Source of the DNA: Thiocapsa rosea
GTDB taxonomy: Bacteria; Pseudomonadota; Gammaproteobacteria; Chromatiales; Chromatiaceae
Reading direction: 5' to 3'
Length of the DNA: 64,000 bases
Assembly: GCF_003634315.1 (NCBI RefSeq)
Contig: NZ_RBXL01000001.1
Coordinates: forward strand, 3,204,501 to 3,268,500
Numbering within the stretch: the stretch's first letter is position 1; each line of letters opens with the position of its first letter. The notes under the pieces were generated by a model. It searched no databases. It was not told the origin of the DNA and worked only from the letters and a program-made list of their open reading frames with translations. Positions 9,250 to 17,722 of the stretch are shown here, one piece after another. A program made the position numbers and the translations under genes.

Positions 9250-9819
9250 TCATTCCAGGTCGCCGAACAGGAGGCCCAAGTCGATCTCGATCGCTTCGAA
9301 CGGCGGGATGCGCACCTTGGCCGAGGTCTCGTCCGGGCCTTCGGCCGTGAATACGGAACGGTATCCGCCGGCATCCAGGGCATAGGCGATCAGCGCCCGG
9401 TCCTCGGGTGAGACAATCCAATAGAAGGGAACCCCGGCGCGCTGCAGGCGCAGGAAGTGCGTGACCGTGTCCTTGCGCTCGTGGCCCGGGGAGAGGATCT
9501 CGCAGACCCAGTCCGGCAACAGGGTCATGACGCCGGAAGGGCGCTCCGGCAGCCGCTCCTTGCGCCATCCGGCCAGGTCGTGGCTGGGACAGTGGTGCTC
9601 GTTGTAACGGACACTGATCTCCGGGACGATCCACCAACCGCCTGAGCCGCCTAGACGCTTCAAGGGAATCGTCTCTTCCACCAATCCCGACTGCGCCAGC
9701 CCATGCTCGAAACGACTCATCGGCCGCTGCACGATCTCGCCGTCGATCAGCTCGACGCGCTCGTCGCCGGGCCAGGTCAGCAGGTCGTCGATGGTGAGAA
9801 ATCGTTGTGCTTCCATCAT
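9250..9819 (-). CDS. Uma2 family (DUF820) putative endonuclease
   Basis: The 189-residue product has the Uma2 core: FLTIDDLLTWPGDERVELID GEIV, the PEISVRYNEHH strand, LPDWVCEILSPGHERKDTVT and FYWIVSPEDRALIAYAL. The start is ATG 9819 (a second ATG follows at 9816), where the family homology begins. The open frame runs on upstream to 9927, but that part lies inside an 85-bp mini-element (9867-9952) and is not credible protein. The promoter of this gene must therefore lie in or next to the element. Function as for the neighbouring Uma2 gene: predicted nuclease fold, role unknown. Confidence 0.82.
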   Translation of the reverse strand: MMEAQRFLTIDDLLTWPGDERVELIDGEIVQRPMSRFEHGLAQSGLVEETIPLKRLGGSGGWWIVPEISVRYNEHHCPSHDLAGWRKERLPERPSGVMTLLPDWVCEILSPGHERKDTVTHFLRLQRAGVPFYWIVSPEDRALIAYALDAGGYRSVFTAEGPDETSAKVRIPPFEAIEIDLGLLFGDLE

Positions 9820-9866
9820 CTGTTGCTCGCAAGTCAGTGGGTGATGGTTTTGGAACAGTATCCAGC

Positions 9867-9952
9867 TTAAACCGCGTCCAGCGAGAGACGCTAACTTTCG
9901 AGTGAGCTTGATGTTTGGTGCATCCAAGTCCCTTAGTGGGGACGCGGTTTAA
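9867..9952. repeat. Type-2 mini-element (86 bp, terminal inverted repeats)
   Basis: It begins TTAAACCGCGTCC and ends GGGGACGCGGTTTAA, so the ends are 13-base inverted repeats. Its interior (GAGTGAGCTTG, TTTGGTGCATC, CCCTTAGTG) is recognisable in the partial copy at 24233 and weakly in the copy at 25728. It has no coding capacity. Only 21 A/T-rich bases separate it from a type-1 element. Confidence 0.75.
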
Positions 9953-9973
9953 GAATTTATCATTTTTAATCTC

Positions 9974-10058
9974 TTAAACCGTGCCGACTCCAGCGGTCGT
10001 CAAATCCGCCGGGGCCGATCACCCTAAAACATCGCATACCGCACTGGGTACGGTTTAA
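9974..10058. repeat. Type-1 mini-element (85 bp), inverted orientation
   Basis: Read on the minus strand it runs TTTAAACCGTACCCAGTGCG, then GTATGCGATGTTTTAGGGTG, and closes with GGAGTCGGCACGGTTTAA. This matches the copies at 25620 and 28327 over their whole length. It lies 62 bases before the dsrE-like gene. Confidence 0.75.
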
Positions 10059-10119
10059 AGTCGGGGGTCGCCGAACGTCTCGATTGCCGATGTGGACCCC
10101 ATGAACTCAGGAGTGACCC

Positions 10120-10467
10120 ATGTCCAAGGTTCTCTTCATCCTCAACGATCCGCCCTACGGCACCGAGCGCAGCTTCAACGGCCTGCGCCTCGCCAAGTCG
10201 CTCGCCGGGAAGGACGCCCATGTCACCGTCTTTCTCATGGCCGATGCCGTCGCCTGCGCCAAGTCCGGGCAGAAGGTGCCGCAGGGCTACTACAACCTCG
10301 AGCTGATGGTGAAGGCGGTCGCGCGCGGCGGCGATGTGCTGCTCTGCGGCACCTGTCTGGATGCACGCGGCATCGGCGACGCCGAGCTGATCGAGGGCAC
10401 GCGCCGCAGCACCATGGACGAGCTGGCCGAGGCGACCTTGGCGGCGGATCGGGTCCTGGTGTTTTGA
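10120..10467 (+). CDS. DsrE/DsrF-like (YchN-type) protein
   Basis: The 115-residue product has the DsrE-family fold signature: KVLFILNDPPYGTERSFNGL, HVTVFLMADAVACAKSGQ KVPQGYYN, and the conserved cysteine in DVLLCGTCLDARGI. Proteins of this family carry or transfer sulfur as persulfide on that cysteine, for example between TusA-type carriers and dissimilatory sulfite reductase. A spaced GGAGTGACCC stretch before the ATG can serve as ribosome-binding site. A nifS fragment follows immediately and then a PLP enzyme of sulfur amino-acid metabolism, so the context is sulfur transfer. It is cytoplasmic; oligomeric state cannot be told. Confidence 0.88.
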   Translation: MSKVLFILNDPPYGTERSFNGLRLAKSLAGKDAHVTVFLMADAVACAKSGQKVPQGYYNLELMVKAVARGGDVLLCGTCLDARGIGDAELIEGTRRSTMDELAEATLAADRVLVF

Positions 10468-10549
10468 CCCGGATCTATTTCCGGACGAGCTGCGCCGGGC
10501 GATCCGGCCCGAGACCATCCTGATCAGCCTGATGCACGCCAACAACGAG
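10466..10549 (+). pseudogene. Cysteine desulfurase (NifS/IscS) fragment
   Basis: The 28 codons after the dsrE-like stop read PDLFPDELRRAIRPETILIS followed by LMHANNE. This is the LRxAIRPDTILVSVMHANNEIG segment of NifS/IscS cysteine desulfurases. No PLP lysine or active cysteine region is present. It is a tiny remnant between two sulfur-related genes and shows that a desulfurase gene once stood here. Confidence 0.6.
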
Positions 10550-10556
10550 AGAACCC

Positions 10557-11729
10557 ATGTCCGCACCCACCGAGAACAGCCTGGCCACCCGCTGCGTCCA
10601 TGCCGGCGAGCGCACCGATCCGCACGGCAGCCCACAGACGCCGATCTATACCACGACGACCTTCGCCTTTCCCACGACCGCCGCACTGCTCGATGTCGTC
10701 GAGGGACGGGTCGCCGGAAGCCTCTATACGCGCTACGGGCTGAACCCCAGCATCCTCGCCTTGGAGGAGAAACTGGCCGCCTTGGAAGGGGCCGAGGCCG
10801 CGCTGGCCTTCGCCTCGGGCATGGCGGCGGAGTCCGCGCTCTTCTTCGCCCACGGGCGCGAGGGCATCGTCTGTATCGGGGATGCCTACGGCGGCACCCT
10901 GGAGCTGATCGGTCAGCAATTGCCGCTGCTCGGAATCCCGACCCATCTCCTGCTCGGCCACGAGCTCGAGCAGCTCGACGGACTCCTCGCCGACGGCGCC
11001 CGCCTGGTCTTCCTCGAAACGCCCACTAACCCCGCCTTGGAGATCTTCGACATCGCCGCCTTGGCCGAGCAGGTCCATGCCCGCGGCGCTCTGCTCGTCG
11101 TCGACAACACCTTCGCCTCGCCGGTCAATCAGCAGCCGCTGGCGCTCGGGGCGGATCTGGTCGTGCACAGTGCGACCAAATATCTGGGCGGACACAGCGA
11201 CCTGACCGCCGGCGCACTGATGGGCGCTCGGGCCCTGTTGGATCCGGTGTGGAACTGGCGCAAGAACCTCGGTCAGATGCCCGCACCCGAGACGGCCGCC
11301 CTGCTGGCGCGCAGTCTGCGAAGCCTGGTGGTGCGGGTGAGACAGCAGTCGGCATCCGCGCTGATTGTCGCCCGGGCGATGGAGGCCCATCCGCGGGTCG
11401 CCCGCGTCCTCTATCCGGGCCTCGCGTCCTGCCCCGGCCATGCCCTCGCGGCGCGGCAGATGAGTGGGTTCGGTGGGATGCTGACCCTCGAGATCGCCGG
11501 CGACGGCGTGGCGGCTACCGCGGTTGCCGATCGCCTCGAGCTGTTTGCGCTCGCCCCCAGCCTGGGCGGGGTCGAGAGCCTGGTGACGCAGCCCTGCACC
11601 ACAACCCATCATGGACTCACACCCGAGGAGCGCGCCCGACGTGGCATTTCGGACGCGATGCTGCGACTCTCGATCGGATTGGAGGACGCCGAGGACCTGA
11701 TCGCCGATCTTCACCGAGCGCTCGGCTGA
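10557..11729 (+). CDS. Cys/Met-metabolism PLP enzyme (cystathionine synthase/lyase family)
   Basis: The 390-residue product is a trans-sulfuration-type PLP enzyme. It shows SLATRCVHAGERTDP at the N-terminus, the YTRYGLNPS loop, ALAFASGMAA, VVDNTFASP and the PLP lysine in SATKYLGGHSD (near residue 208), then LGGVESLVTQP and the C-terminal LRLSIGLEDAEDLIADL. Members include cystathionine gamma-synthase, beta-lyase, methionine gamma-lyase and O-acetylhomoserine sulfhydrylase; the sequence alone does not decide between them. The nearby DsrE-like protein and desulfurase remnant support a role in sulfur supply. An overlapping antisense frame is a shadow. Confidence 0.9.
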   Translation: MSAPTENSLATRCVHAGERTDPHGSPQTPIYTTTTFAFPTTAALLDVVEGRVAGSLYTRYGLNPSILALEEKLAALEGAEAALAFASGMAAESALFFAHGREGIVCIGDAYGGTLELIGQQLPLLGIPTHLLLGHELEQLDGLLADGARLVFLETPTNPALEIFDIAALAEQVHARGALLVVDNTFASPVNQQPLALGADLVVHSATKYLGGHSDLTAGALMGARALLDPVWNWRKNLGQMPAPETAALLARSLRSLVVRVRQQSASALIVARAMEAHPRVARVLYPGLASCPGHALAARQMSGFGGMLTLEIAGDGVAATAVADRLELFALAPSLGGVESLVTQPCTTTHHGLTPEERARRGISDAMLRLSIGLEDAEDLIADLHRALG

Positions 11730-11768
11730 GCCGACGCAGCCGATTCATCAACCCACGGAGACCACCGC

Positions 11769-12686
11769 ATGAACCATCGCCTTCAAAGCCCAGGACTCGC
11801 GCTCGCCATTGCACTGCTCGCCATTACCCTGGCGGCCGGCACCGCTGCGGCCGAAGAGATCACCCTGACCGACCGGGGCCTCGTCCTGAACGCCAACCTG
11901 GAGACGACCGGCACCGACTGGCAGCAGGGTCCGGTCGTGCTGATGACCCACGGCACGCTCGCCCACGGCGGCATGGAGATCATGCAGACCCTGCAATCGG
12001 CCTTGCAGGAACGCGGAATCAGCTCGCTGTCCATGACCCTGAGCCTGGGTCTCGACAACCGCAGCGGGATGTACGACTGCGCAACTCCCCATACCCACCT
12101 GCACACCGACGCGGTCGGCGAGATCGATGCTTGGCTCGGCTGGCTGCAGAGCCAAGGCGTGGAAGAGGTGGCCCTGCTGGGACATTCGCGCGGCGGCAAT
12201 CAGTCGGCCCGGTTCGCCGCGGAGCACCCGGACGCTCCGATCAGCGCCGTGATCCTGGTCGCCCCGCAGACCTGGAGCGAGGCCGCCGCGGTGCAGGACT
12301 ACGACAAGCGCTTCAGTAAGGCCCTGGAGCCCCAGCTTAAGCGTGCGCGTCTGCTCGACACGGAAGGGCGCGGCGCCGAGATGCTTGCTCCGGTCGACTT
12401 CATCTACTGTGCTGAGACCTCGGCAACCGCTGCGGCCTTCCTCTCCTACTATTCGCCCGATCCCCGCATGGACACCCCGCGTCTGATCCCCGAGATCAAG
12501 GCCCCGGTTCTCGTGGTGGCCGGCAGCGAGGACGATGTGGTCGAAGGACTGGTCGAGGCGGTGCAGCCGCTGGCGGACGGCGAACGCGTCAACCTGATCG
12601 TGCTCGACGGCGCCGATCACTTCTTCCGCGATCTCTACGCAGAGGAGATTGCCGACGACGTGCAAACGCTGCTCGAGGGCGAGTGA
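11769..12686 (+). CDS. Secreted alpha/beta hydrolase
   Basis: The 305-residue product has a signal peptide (cleaved near residue 29, after GTAAA) and an alpha/beta-hydrolase core. The oxyanion segment VVLMTHGTLAHGG, nucleophile elbow GHSRGG (serine near residue 140), an acid in GSEDDVVEG and the histidine in DGADHFF form a complete catalytic triad. It is therefore a predicted periplasmic or secreted esterase or amidase; the substrate is unknown. It follows the PLP enzyme by 39 bases and may be in the same transcript. Its stop overlaps the first unit of a 7-base tandem repeat. Confidence 0.85.
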   Translation: MNHRLQSPGLALAIALLAITLAAGTAAAEEITLTDRGLVLNANLETTGTDWQQGPVVLMTHGTLAHGGMEIMQTLQSALQERGISSLSMTLSLGLDNRSGMYDCATPHTHLHTDAVGEIDAWLGWLQSQGVEEVALLGHSRGGNQSARFAAEHPDAPISAVILVAPQTWSEAAAVQDYDKRFSKALEPQLKRARLLDTEGRGAEMLAPVDFIYCAETSATAAAFLSYYSPDPRMDTPRLIPEIKAPVLVVAGSEDDVVEGLVEAVQPLADGERVNLIVLDGADHFFRDLYAEEIADDVQTLLEGE

Positions 12687-12719
12687 GCAAGGAGCAAGGA
12701 GCAAGGAGCAAGGAGCAAG
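12685..12719. repeat. Five tandem copies of GAGCAAG
   Basis: A 7-base unit GAGCAAG is repeated five times without interruption, beginning in the stop codon of the alpha/beta hydrolase gene. Slippage here would alter only non-coding sequence. Confidence 0.9.
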
Positions 12720-12839
12720 GGGATTTCCGAGAATCGTCATCCCGACTGCGCATGCCTGGATGGCATCGAGTCCCCTAAGCCGTCAGTCTTGAGCAAACCA
12801 TCGTAGAGCCTCCGAGCGGAGTTCGATTCGTCATGTCGT

Positions 12840-13646
12840 CTACAGTCTGTTGTTCTTGCCGCAATGATGATCCGGATCGGCAGGTGCAGACCCGCGAAGG
12901 CGGCTTAATCGCATTGCGGATCGGCCTGTTCGATCGGCCAGCCGGTGGGGATCCTCCTCCTCGGCGTCGAGACGGCGCTTAAGCCCTTCGACCGGCAGCG
13001 TCGGACGCTGACGCAGCCGCGCGACCAGTCTCGGCAGGAAGGCCACCGCGGCGAGCAGCGCCAGCGCGATCAGACCGTTGCGGATCAGACCCTCGCCGGC
13101 GATCGCCTCGCGGCCGGCGAACCCCAGGTAGGTATAGGCCACGGCGCCCGGCAGCATGAACACCAGGGTTGCCAGCACATAGGCCAGAAAGCGGATGCGG
13201 GTCAGACCCAGCGCGTAGTTGAGCAGATTGAACGGGAACAGCGGCACCAGCCGGGTAAAGGCGACGAAGCGCCAGCCTTCGGCTTCGACCCCTTCGATCA
13301 AGCGCGCGATGAGACCCTTGGCGCGCGCCTGCACCCAGTCGCCGGCGAGATGCCGAGCAATGAGGAAGGCCAGTGCGGCGCCGAGCGTGGCCCCGAGCAG
13401 GTTGTACAGCGTGCCCCAGATCGGGCCGAACAGTGCGCCGCCGACCAGGGTGAGCACCGCGCCGGGAAGGAAGAGCACCGTGGCCAGCACATAGAGCCCG
13501 ATGAAGATCAGGGGTGCCGCGGCACCGGCGCCGCTGACCCATGCCTCCAGTGCTGCGACGTCGAGATGCTCTCGGTAGAGCAGGGCGGCGGTCACCGCGC
13601 CGACCAGCAGCAGTGCGCCCAGGGTGCGGAGAAGCGTAAGATTCAT
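12840..13646 (-). CDS. TVP38/TMEM64 (SNARE-associated/DedA-like) membrane protein
   Basis: The 268-residue product is an integral membrane protein of the TVP38/TMEM64 group. Visible are the N-terminal transmembrane helix (LLRTLGALLLVGAVTAALLY), the core FLPGAVLTLVGGALFGPIWG, LGAALAFLIARHLAGDW, the conserved FTRLVPLFPFNLLNYALGLT and a final helix (NGLIALALLAAVAFLPRLVA). Members have been linked to selenite or alkaline-earth handling and lipid scrambling; no substrate can be assigned. The ATG at 13646 begins the first membrane helix. The last 45 residues are hydrophilic and unlike the family, perhaps a lost stop codon. The region upstream to 13930 has no clear gene. Confidence 0.88.
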   Translation of the reverse strand: MNLTLLRTLGALLLVGAVTAALLYREHLDVAALEAWVSGAGAAAPLIFIGLYVLATVLFLPGAVLTLVGGALFGPIWGTLYNLLGATLGAALAFLIARHLAGDWVQARAKGLIARLIEGVEAEGWRFVAFTRLVPLFPFNLLNYALGLTRIRFLAYVLATLVFMLPGAVAYTYLGFAGREAIAGEGLIRNGLIALALLAAVAFLPRLVARLRQRPTLPVEGLKRRLDAEEEDPHRLADRTGRSAMRLSRLRGSAPADPDHHCGKNNRL

Positions 13647-13930
13647 GGTGGCCTCCGGCATCGGCTCGGGGAACGAAAGGTGTCTGTCGCGCGAAACGGC
13701 ACTCTGTTTCGGTCCGGGTGGGCGGAGTCTCGCGTCCGGTCGGGGAACCCATGATGCCTGGACGAAAGCATGACCAAGGCCGTGGCGGCGCAGCCAGCCG
13801 AGCCGACTTGCTCGCAATCGACCTCCGAGACGTTGACCAAGGCGCGTCCCGACCAGGCTTGAAGTGTGGTGACTGACGGCGGCGTCCGGTTTGCGCGTAT
13901 GAGATGCGCTTCCCGCGCCCCGATGTCGGA

Positions 13931-14689
13931 TTATCCGGCACGGCGCAGGATGTAGAACACATACCCGCAGATCCCGGCCGCATCCGCCATCAGCGCGATC
14001 TCCCGCTCGGTCATGTCGGCGACGGCCTGTGCCTCCGGGTCGTCGGCGTGGTCGGCGCGGAAGCTCGGCAAGCGCGCATGTAACGGGCCGTAATAGTCGA
14101 TCGTCCAGGCATCTGCCGGCAGCGGGAAATGCCCGACGGGTTCCCATCCAAGGCTGCTTGCCGCAGCCAGGTTGTCCGCGACATTGCGCATTCCCGGATA
14201 GCCCTCGCGCCAGGAGTCGAGGAAGGCCGCCGGGGGATGATCGGTCAACCAGGACAGCTCCGAGACGACGAGCCAGCCGCGCGGGCGCAGCAGACTGCGC
14301 CAGTGCGTCAAACCCGCGTCGAACCCAATGATGTAGATGGCCCCTTCGCTCCAGATCAGATCGAAGGCGGCGCTACGCAAGGGCATGGCGTGCATGTCGG
14401 CGACCAAGGGGCGAATCCGCCCGTCGAGACCGCGCGACTGTGCCCGTGTCCGCAGCTCGCGGAGAAACAGCGGCACCCGATCGACGGCGGTGATGTGTCC
14501 GGCGGTTGCCTCCGCCAGAACCAGGGATGAGGCGCCGCCGCCGCACCCGACATCCAGAATGTCGGGCGTTGCCGGCAGTCCGACGCAGTCGGCCAAGGCC
14601 CGGCGCGTCGCCGTGTCTCTGCCGGGACCGAGACGCGGCAAGCCGGCGTGCAGGGCAATCAGCCAGTCCATCATGCGTGCATCGTCCAT
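13931..14689 (-). CDS. SAM-dependent class I methyltransferase
   Basis: The 252-residue product shows a canonical Rossmann-type methyltransferase: motif I ILDVGCGGGASSLVLAE, motif II-like HITAVDRVP, then RPLVADMHAMPL and FDLIWSEGAIYIIGF, and LLRPRGWLVVSELSW. The last 100 residues, with GMRNVADNL and DYYGPLHARL, resemble small-molecule methyltransferases of the UbiE type, but the substrate is unknown. The start at 14689 fits the family length. It has no obvious operon partner. A partial 85-bp-family element lies 40 bases upstream. Confidence 0.88.
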   Translation of the reverse strand: MDDARMMDWLIALHAGLPRLGPGRDTATRRALADCVGLPATPDILDVGCGGGASSLVLAEATAGHITAVDRVPLFLRELRTRAQSRGLDGRIRPLVADMHAMPLRSAAFDLIWSEGAIYIIGFDAGLTHWRSLLRPRGWLVVSELSWLTDHPPAAFLDSWREGYPGMRNVADNLAAASSLGWEPVGHFPLPADAWTIDYYGPLHARLPSFRADHADDPEAQAVADMTEREIALMADAAGICGYVFYILRRAG

Positions 14690-14728
14690 CGGGCTTCGCG
14701 TCCTCGCGTCGGGTCGGAGTCGAGTCAG

Positions 14729-14786
14729 TCTAAACCGCGCCCAGCGTGGTATGCGATGTTTTTGGGTGGGATCGGCCCGGCAGATT
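14729..14786. repeat. Type-1 mini-element, left part only
   Basis: CTAAACCGCGCCCAGCGTGG, GTATGCGATG and GTGGGATCGGCCCGGCAGAT match the left two thirds of the copies at 25620 and 9974. The right inverted repeat is missing; a traG-like fragment begins where it should be. Confidence 0.65.
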
Positions 14787-14789
14787 TAG

Positions 14790-14972
14790 GTGATTTCCGG
14801 GTTGACCGTCTTCGAGGCGTTCCTGTTCGCCGTCTCCCCGCTGATGGTCTTCGTCGTCGGGCTCGGCACGATCGGCATCCGGATGATCGGCAAAGACCTG
14901 CTGTTCGGCCTCGGGATCCAGCTCTTGCAGCCGATCCTCGCCGTGATCAACCTCTGCATCATCCTGACGACC
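14790..14972 (+). pseudogene. Conjugal transfer TraG-like membrane fragment
   Basis: Some 60 codons read TVFEAFLFAVSPLMVFVVGL, GTIGIRMIGKDLLFGLGIQL and LQPILAVINLCIIL. This is the pattern F-x-EAF...P-x-x-x-x-x-x-LG-x-x-GI-x-M-x-GKYLLF-x-LWIQLW-x-PILAVINLY seen in the N-terminal membrane domain of TraG-type mating-pair proteins. The rest of the roughly 1000-residue gene is absent. It is unrelated to its flanks and is probably a displaced piece of a conjugative element. Confidence 0.45.
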
Positions 14973-15596
14973 CAGAACCTTCGGTGTCGAGAGAACGATC
15001 GCGGACACCCTTGCCGGCGAGATCTCCCGACGCGTCACGGGTGACACGGTATTCCCGCAATTCGGGCGGCTCGGGCCTCCGTAGCAAGGTCTCCGAAGGT
15101 AATTCGCCGAAACACTCCTTGTAGGCTCTCGCGAACTCGCCGAAATGCCAGAAGCCCCAGTTGAGCGCCTCCGCCGAAACCCGGGTCGATCCCGGCATCG
15201 CCGCCAAGAGGGCCTTGCGAACCCGATGCAGCCGCAGACGGATCAGATAGGCGACCGGGGTCAGCCCCAGAACCTCCTTGAAGGCATATTCCAGGGTGCG
15301 TTCGCTCACGCCGGCGGCACGGCATAGATCGCTGATCGAGAGAGTGGCGGGGATCCGCTCCAGTGCCTGCTCTTCGGCGCACTTCACGATCTCGCTGCGT
15401 GAGCGCCGGGTCCGGGCGCCGCGATCAGGCACGAGATCCTGGGCCTGCCGAAGCGTCGCCAAGAGGGCGTCGATCAACTCGACCCGGGCGGCGATCCGCT
15501 CATCCTCCCGATCGTTGAACAGGTCGGGTCGTTCTACCGCGGTCTCCACCAGCCGCTTCCCCCAGTCGAAGAGTCCGCACACCGTCGCTTCGCTGG
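14959..15596 (-). pseudogene. AraC-family regulator, C-terminal part (split by IS)
   Basis: This is the 3' half of a gene whose 5' half is at 17090-17611. It contains the two helix-turn-helix motifs of AraC/XylS regulators: LSISDLCRAAGVSERTLEYA FKEVLGLTPVAYLIRLRLHR, then ALNWGFWHFGEFARAYKECF GELPSE. The order and wording are close to the EutR/GadX-like subgroup. An ISL3-family element (15597-17089) with 8-bp target duplication TTCGCTGG cuts the gene. Removing the element and one duplication joins the halves in frame to give up to 383 residues. The separated HTH half has its own ATG at 15582, so a free DNA-binding fragment could in principle be made. Confidence 0.88.
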
Positions 15597-17089
15597 GGCT
15601 CTCCCGGAATTCAGGGAAAGCGCTAAAATATTTAAAAACATGACGTTGTAGTCATTTTGACCGAACACGTTGGTTGAAAATATCGCTGGACGCACCCCGT
15701 CCAAGCCATTTTTAAGCGGTTGTTTTTCATTGATCAGCGCGCGAAAACCCGATAACCGCACAGATCGAGGTACACCCTCTGGTAGAGCCGGCGCAGGTTG
15801 CTCAAGCCATAGCACCGCCGTTTTAATACTTTGATCTTGTTGTTGAGACCTTCGACGAAACCGCTCGTGTGTCGTTCGGTAAAATAATTGGTGATCTCGT
15901 CCCAATGACGGCGCAACGTTTTCAGGAAGGATTGAAAACACGTCATCTCGGCGTTCTTGACCCGTCGCATCCAGCCACTGAGTTTGCGCTTGGCCTGACC
16001 TTTGGACAGGGGCATGTCGTAGACCTCGGTGAGGGCTTGGCTGAGGGCATGAGCTTGCGCGAGTTGCGGGGAATAGGCGAACAACCGGGCGCGGATCCGC
16101 CGTTCCTCGGCGCTCAAGTCGGATTCGCGCTTGCGCAGGATCCAATGGACGTTCTTGAGCCCGCCGTACTCGGTTTTCGACAGGTCGCGCTTGAGCCGGC
16201 GCAGTTCTGTCTTGCGCAACGTCTCCACGGCGTCGCGATACAAACGCGCGACATGGAAGCGATCGGCGCAGATGGCGACGTGCGTGCCGAAGACGGCCTT
16301 GGCCGCACCGATGAAGCCGCTGTACAGGTCGGTGCACACGACGCGAACGGTGCGCCGCAAGGATTTTGGGATCGTGCGCAAAAACGCCTCGATGGTCGCG
16401 CGCTTACGGTCCTTGAGCACGGCGAGGATGCTCAGGGTGTCCTCGACCCTGGCGCTGACGATCACCACGAAATTGCCGTGGCCTTTGGTCAAGGCGATCT
16501 CGTCGAGCCCGAGCACGGGCAGCGCCGTGAGCGTCGTCCAGTCGATCTGGCTCGGGACGCACCGATCGAGAATACCGTCGAGGTGCTCCGGGGTGACGGC
16601 CTCCTTGTGCGCGACGTCTTCCAGGGTGCTGTTGATCAGGGCGCGCATCAGGCTGTGTTCGAACGCACGGGTGAAGCCGCTGCGCGGGTCGTACCAGTCC
16701 ACCCGTTGGGTGGTGGTGGGATGATCCCGGCAATCGGGGCAGCGATACCGTTTGGGACGAATGAGAATTTCGGTGCGATGCTCGAAGATCGACAGATGGC
16801 GCAACCGCCGTTCTTCACCGAGTCCATGCGGCTCAGTGATGCGTCGGCCGCAGCTCCGGCACTGCGTGCCCTCCTCGGTGCTGTGCACATGAATTTCCAG
16901 CACAGCGGCGTCCGTGATCTCGACGCGGTCGATGGCGATCTGCGGCAGTCCGAGCAGGCGCAGGAGTTGGCTCTGGTCAATCATCGGTTTTCCATTGAGT
17001 TAAAAGCGTTCGAATGGAAGTTTACCAAGATTGGCTGCGTAGAACACTGATTTTACTAAACTTGGCGTTCCCTGAGATCCGGGAGAGCC
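15597..17089 (-). mobile_element. ISL3-family insertion sequence, 1493 bp
   Basis: Terminal inverted repeats start GGCTCTCCCGGA on both ends and continue with TCAGGGAA. The element is flanked by identical 8-base direct repeats TTCGCTGG (15589-15596 and 17090-17097), the duplication length known for ISL3. It carries a single transposase gene on the minus strand. It is complete and recently inserted by appearance, since ends, duplication and transposase frame are all intact. It disrupts an AraC-family regulator. Confidence 0.93.
15734..16984 (-). CDS. ISL3-family transposase
   Basis: The 416-residue product has the ISL3 layout. An N-terminal zinc-finger region has paired cysteines (CRSCG and CPDC), with helix-turn-helix-like sequence after it. 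The catalytic DDE core shows LPVLGLDEIALTKGHGNFVV, VVCTDLYSGFIGAAKAVFG and CADRFHVARLYRDAV, and the C-terminal SGFVEGLNNKIKVLKRRCYG carries the glutamate. The frame is uninterrupted and runs from just inside the right end of the element to 137 bases from the left end. It is distinct in sequence from the second ISL3 transposase at 36157-37446. Confidence 0.95.
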   Translation of the reverse strand: MIDQSQLLRLLGLPQIAIDRVEITDAAVLEIHVHSTEEGTQCRSCGRRITEPHGLGEERRLRHLSIFEHRTEILIRPKRYRCPDCRDHPTTTQRVDWYDPRSGFTRAFEHSLMRALINSTLEDVAHKEAVTPEHLDGILDRCVPSQIDWTTLTALPVLGLDEIALTKGHGNFVVIVSARVEDTLSILAVLKDRKRATIEAFLRTIPKSLRRTVRVVCTDLYSGFIGAAKAVFGTHVAICADRFHVARLYRDAVETLRKTELRRLKRDLSKTEYGGLKNVHWILRKRESDLSAEERRIRARLFAYSPQLAQAHALSQALTEVYDMPLSKGQAKRKLSGWMRRVKNAEMTCFQSFLKTLRRHWDEITNYFTERHTSGFVEGLNNKIKVLKRRCYGLSNLRRLYQRVYLDLCGYRVFAR

Positions 17090-17611
17090 TTCGCTGGCTT
17101 GTAGCGTCTCCACCCCCTGCGGAAGACGGAACTCCCCCGCCCATTGTCGCGCCGTCCGATGGAGGCGGATCTCCTCGGGCGGGAGCAGGAAGTCGATACT
17201 CTCCCAGCCGGGCTCCACCACGAACCGGGCCTCGGAGTCCGGGGCAGCGGCCAACAGCATACCGGGGCGGACTGGCACCCCGTTCACCGTCCCCCGCGCC
17301 TGCGGGCCGAAGGTAACATAGGCGAGCAGCCCCTCGCGCACGCTGGTGCTCGTGCGCAGGCGCTGGTTGCTGGCATGGAAGAGCACGCTGGCCGCCCCGA
17401 GGCGCACGACGACGCGCCGCGCCCGCAGCGGCCGGGATTCGAGCTGTACCGCGTCGAGATCGAGCAGTTCCTGTCCCGCATCGGCCGACGCGGGGTCACT
17501 GATCTCGGTCACGATGACGGCGGGGGAATCGCTGATGAGAGGGGTGGCCACGAATTTTTCGTTTTGCGGTAATCCGATAGACGGCTCAGGTGCCTGACCG
17601 GAAACTAACAC
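17090..17611 (-). pseudogene. AraC-family regulator, N-terminal part (split by IS)
   Basis: This is the 5' half of the interrupted regulator, read from a GTG at 17611 (start uncertain; a GTG further in is possible). It contains the effector-binding beta-barrel part: LRARRVVVRLGAASVLFHAS, LLAYVTFGPQARGTVNGVPV and GMLLAAAPDSEARFVVEPGW. After base 17090 the frame runs into the IS. The gene is divergent from the MBL-hydrolase/SMP-30/sulfatase block beginning at 17723 and was probably its regulator; that is inference from position. Confidence 0.85.
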
Positions 17612-17722
17612 AGTTTTGCTTCAGGTCGATCCAGCGACAGCGCCTGGCCCATGCGTGGGCAGGAAAGACTGCGACAGCCGCGCATCGCGCCGACCCAATC
17701 CATCTCAATGACATCCGGCCCA

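Noticed and set aside
9819-9927. N-terminal extension of the Uma2 gene
   Set aside because: The open frame upstream of ATG 9819 lies within a mini-element and has no homology to the family.
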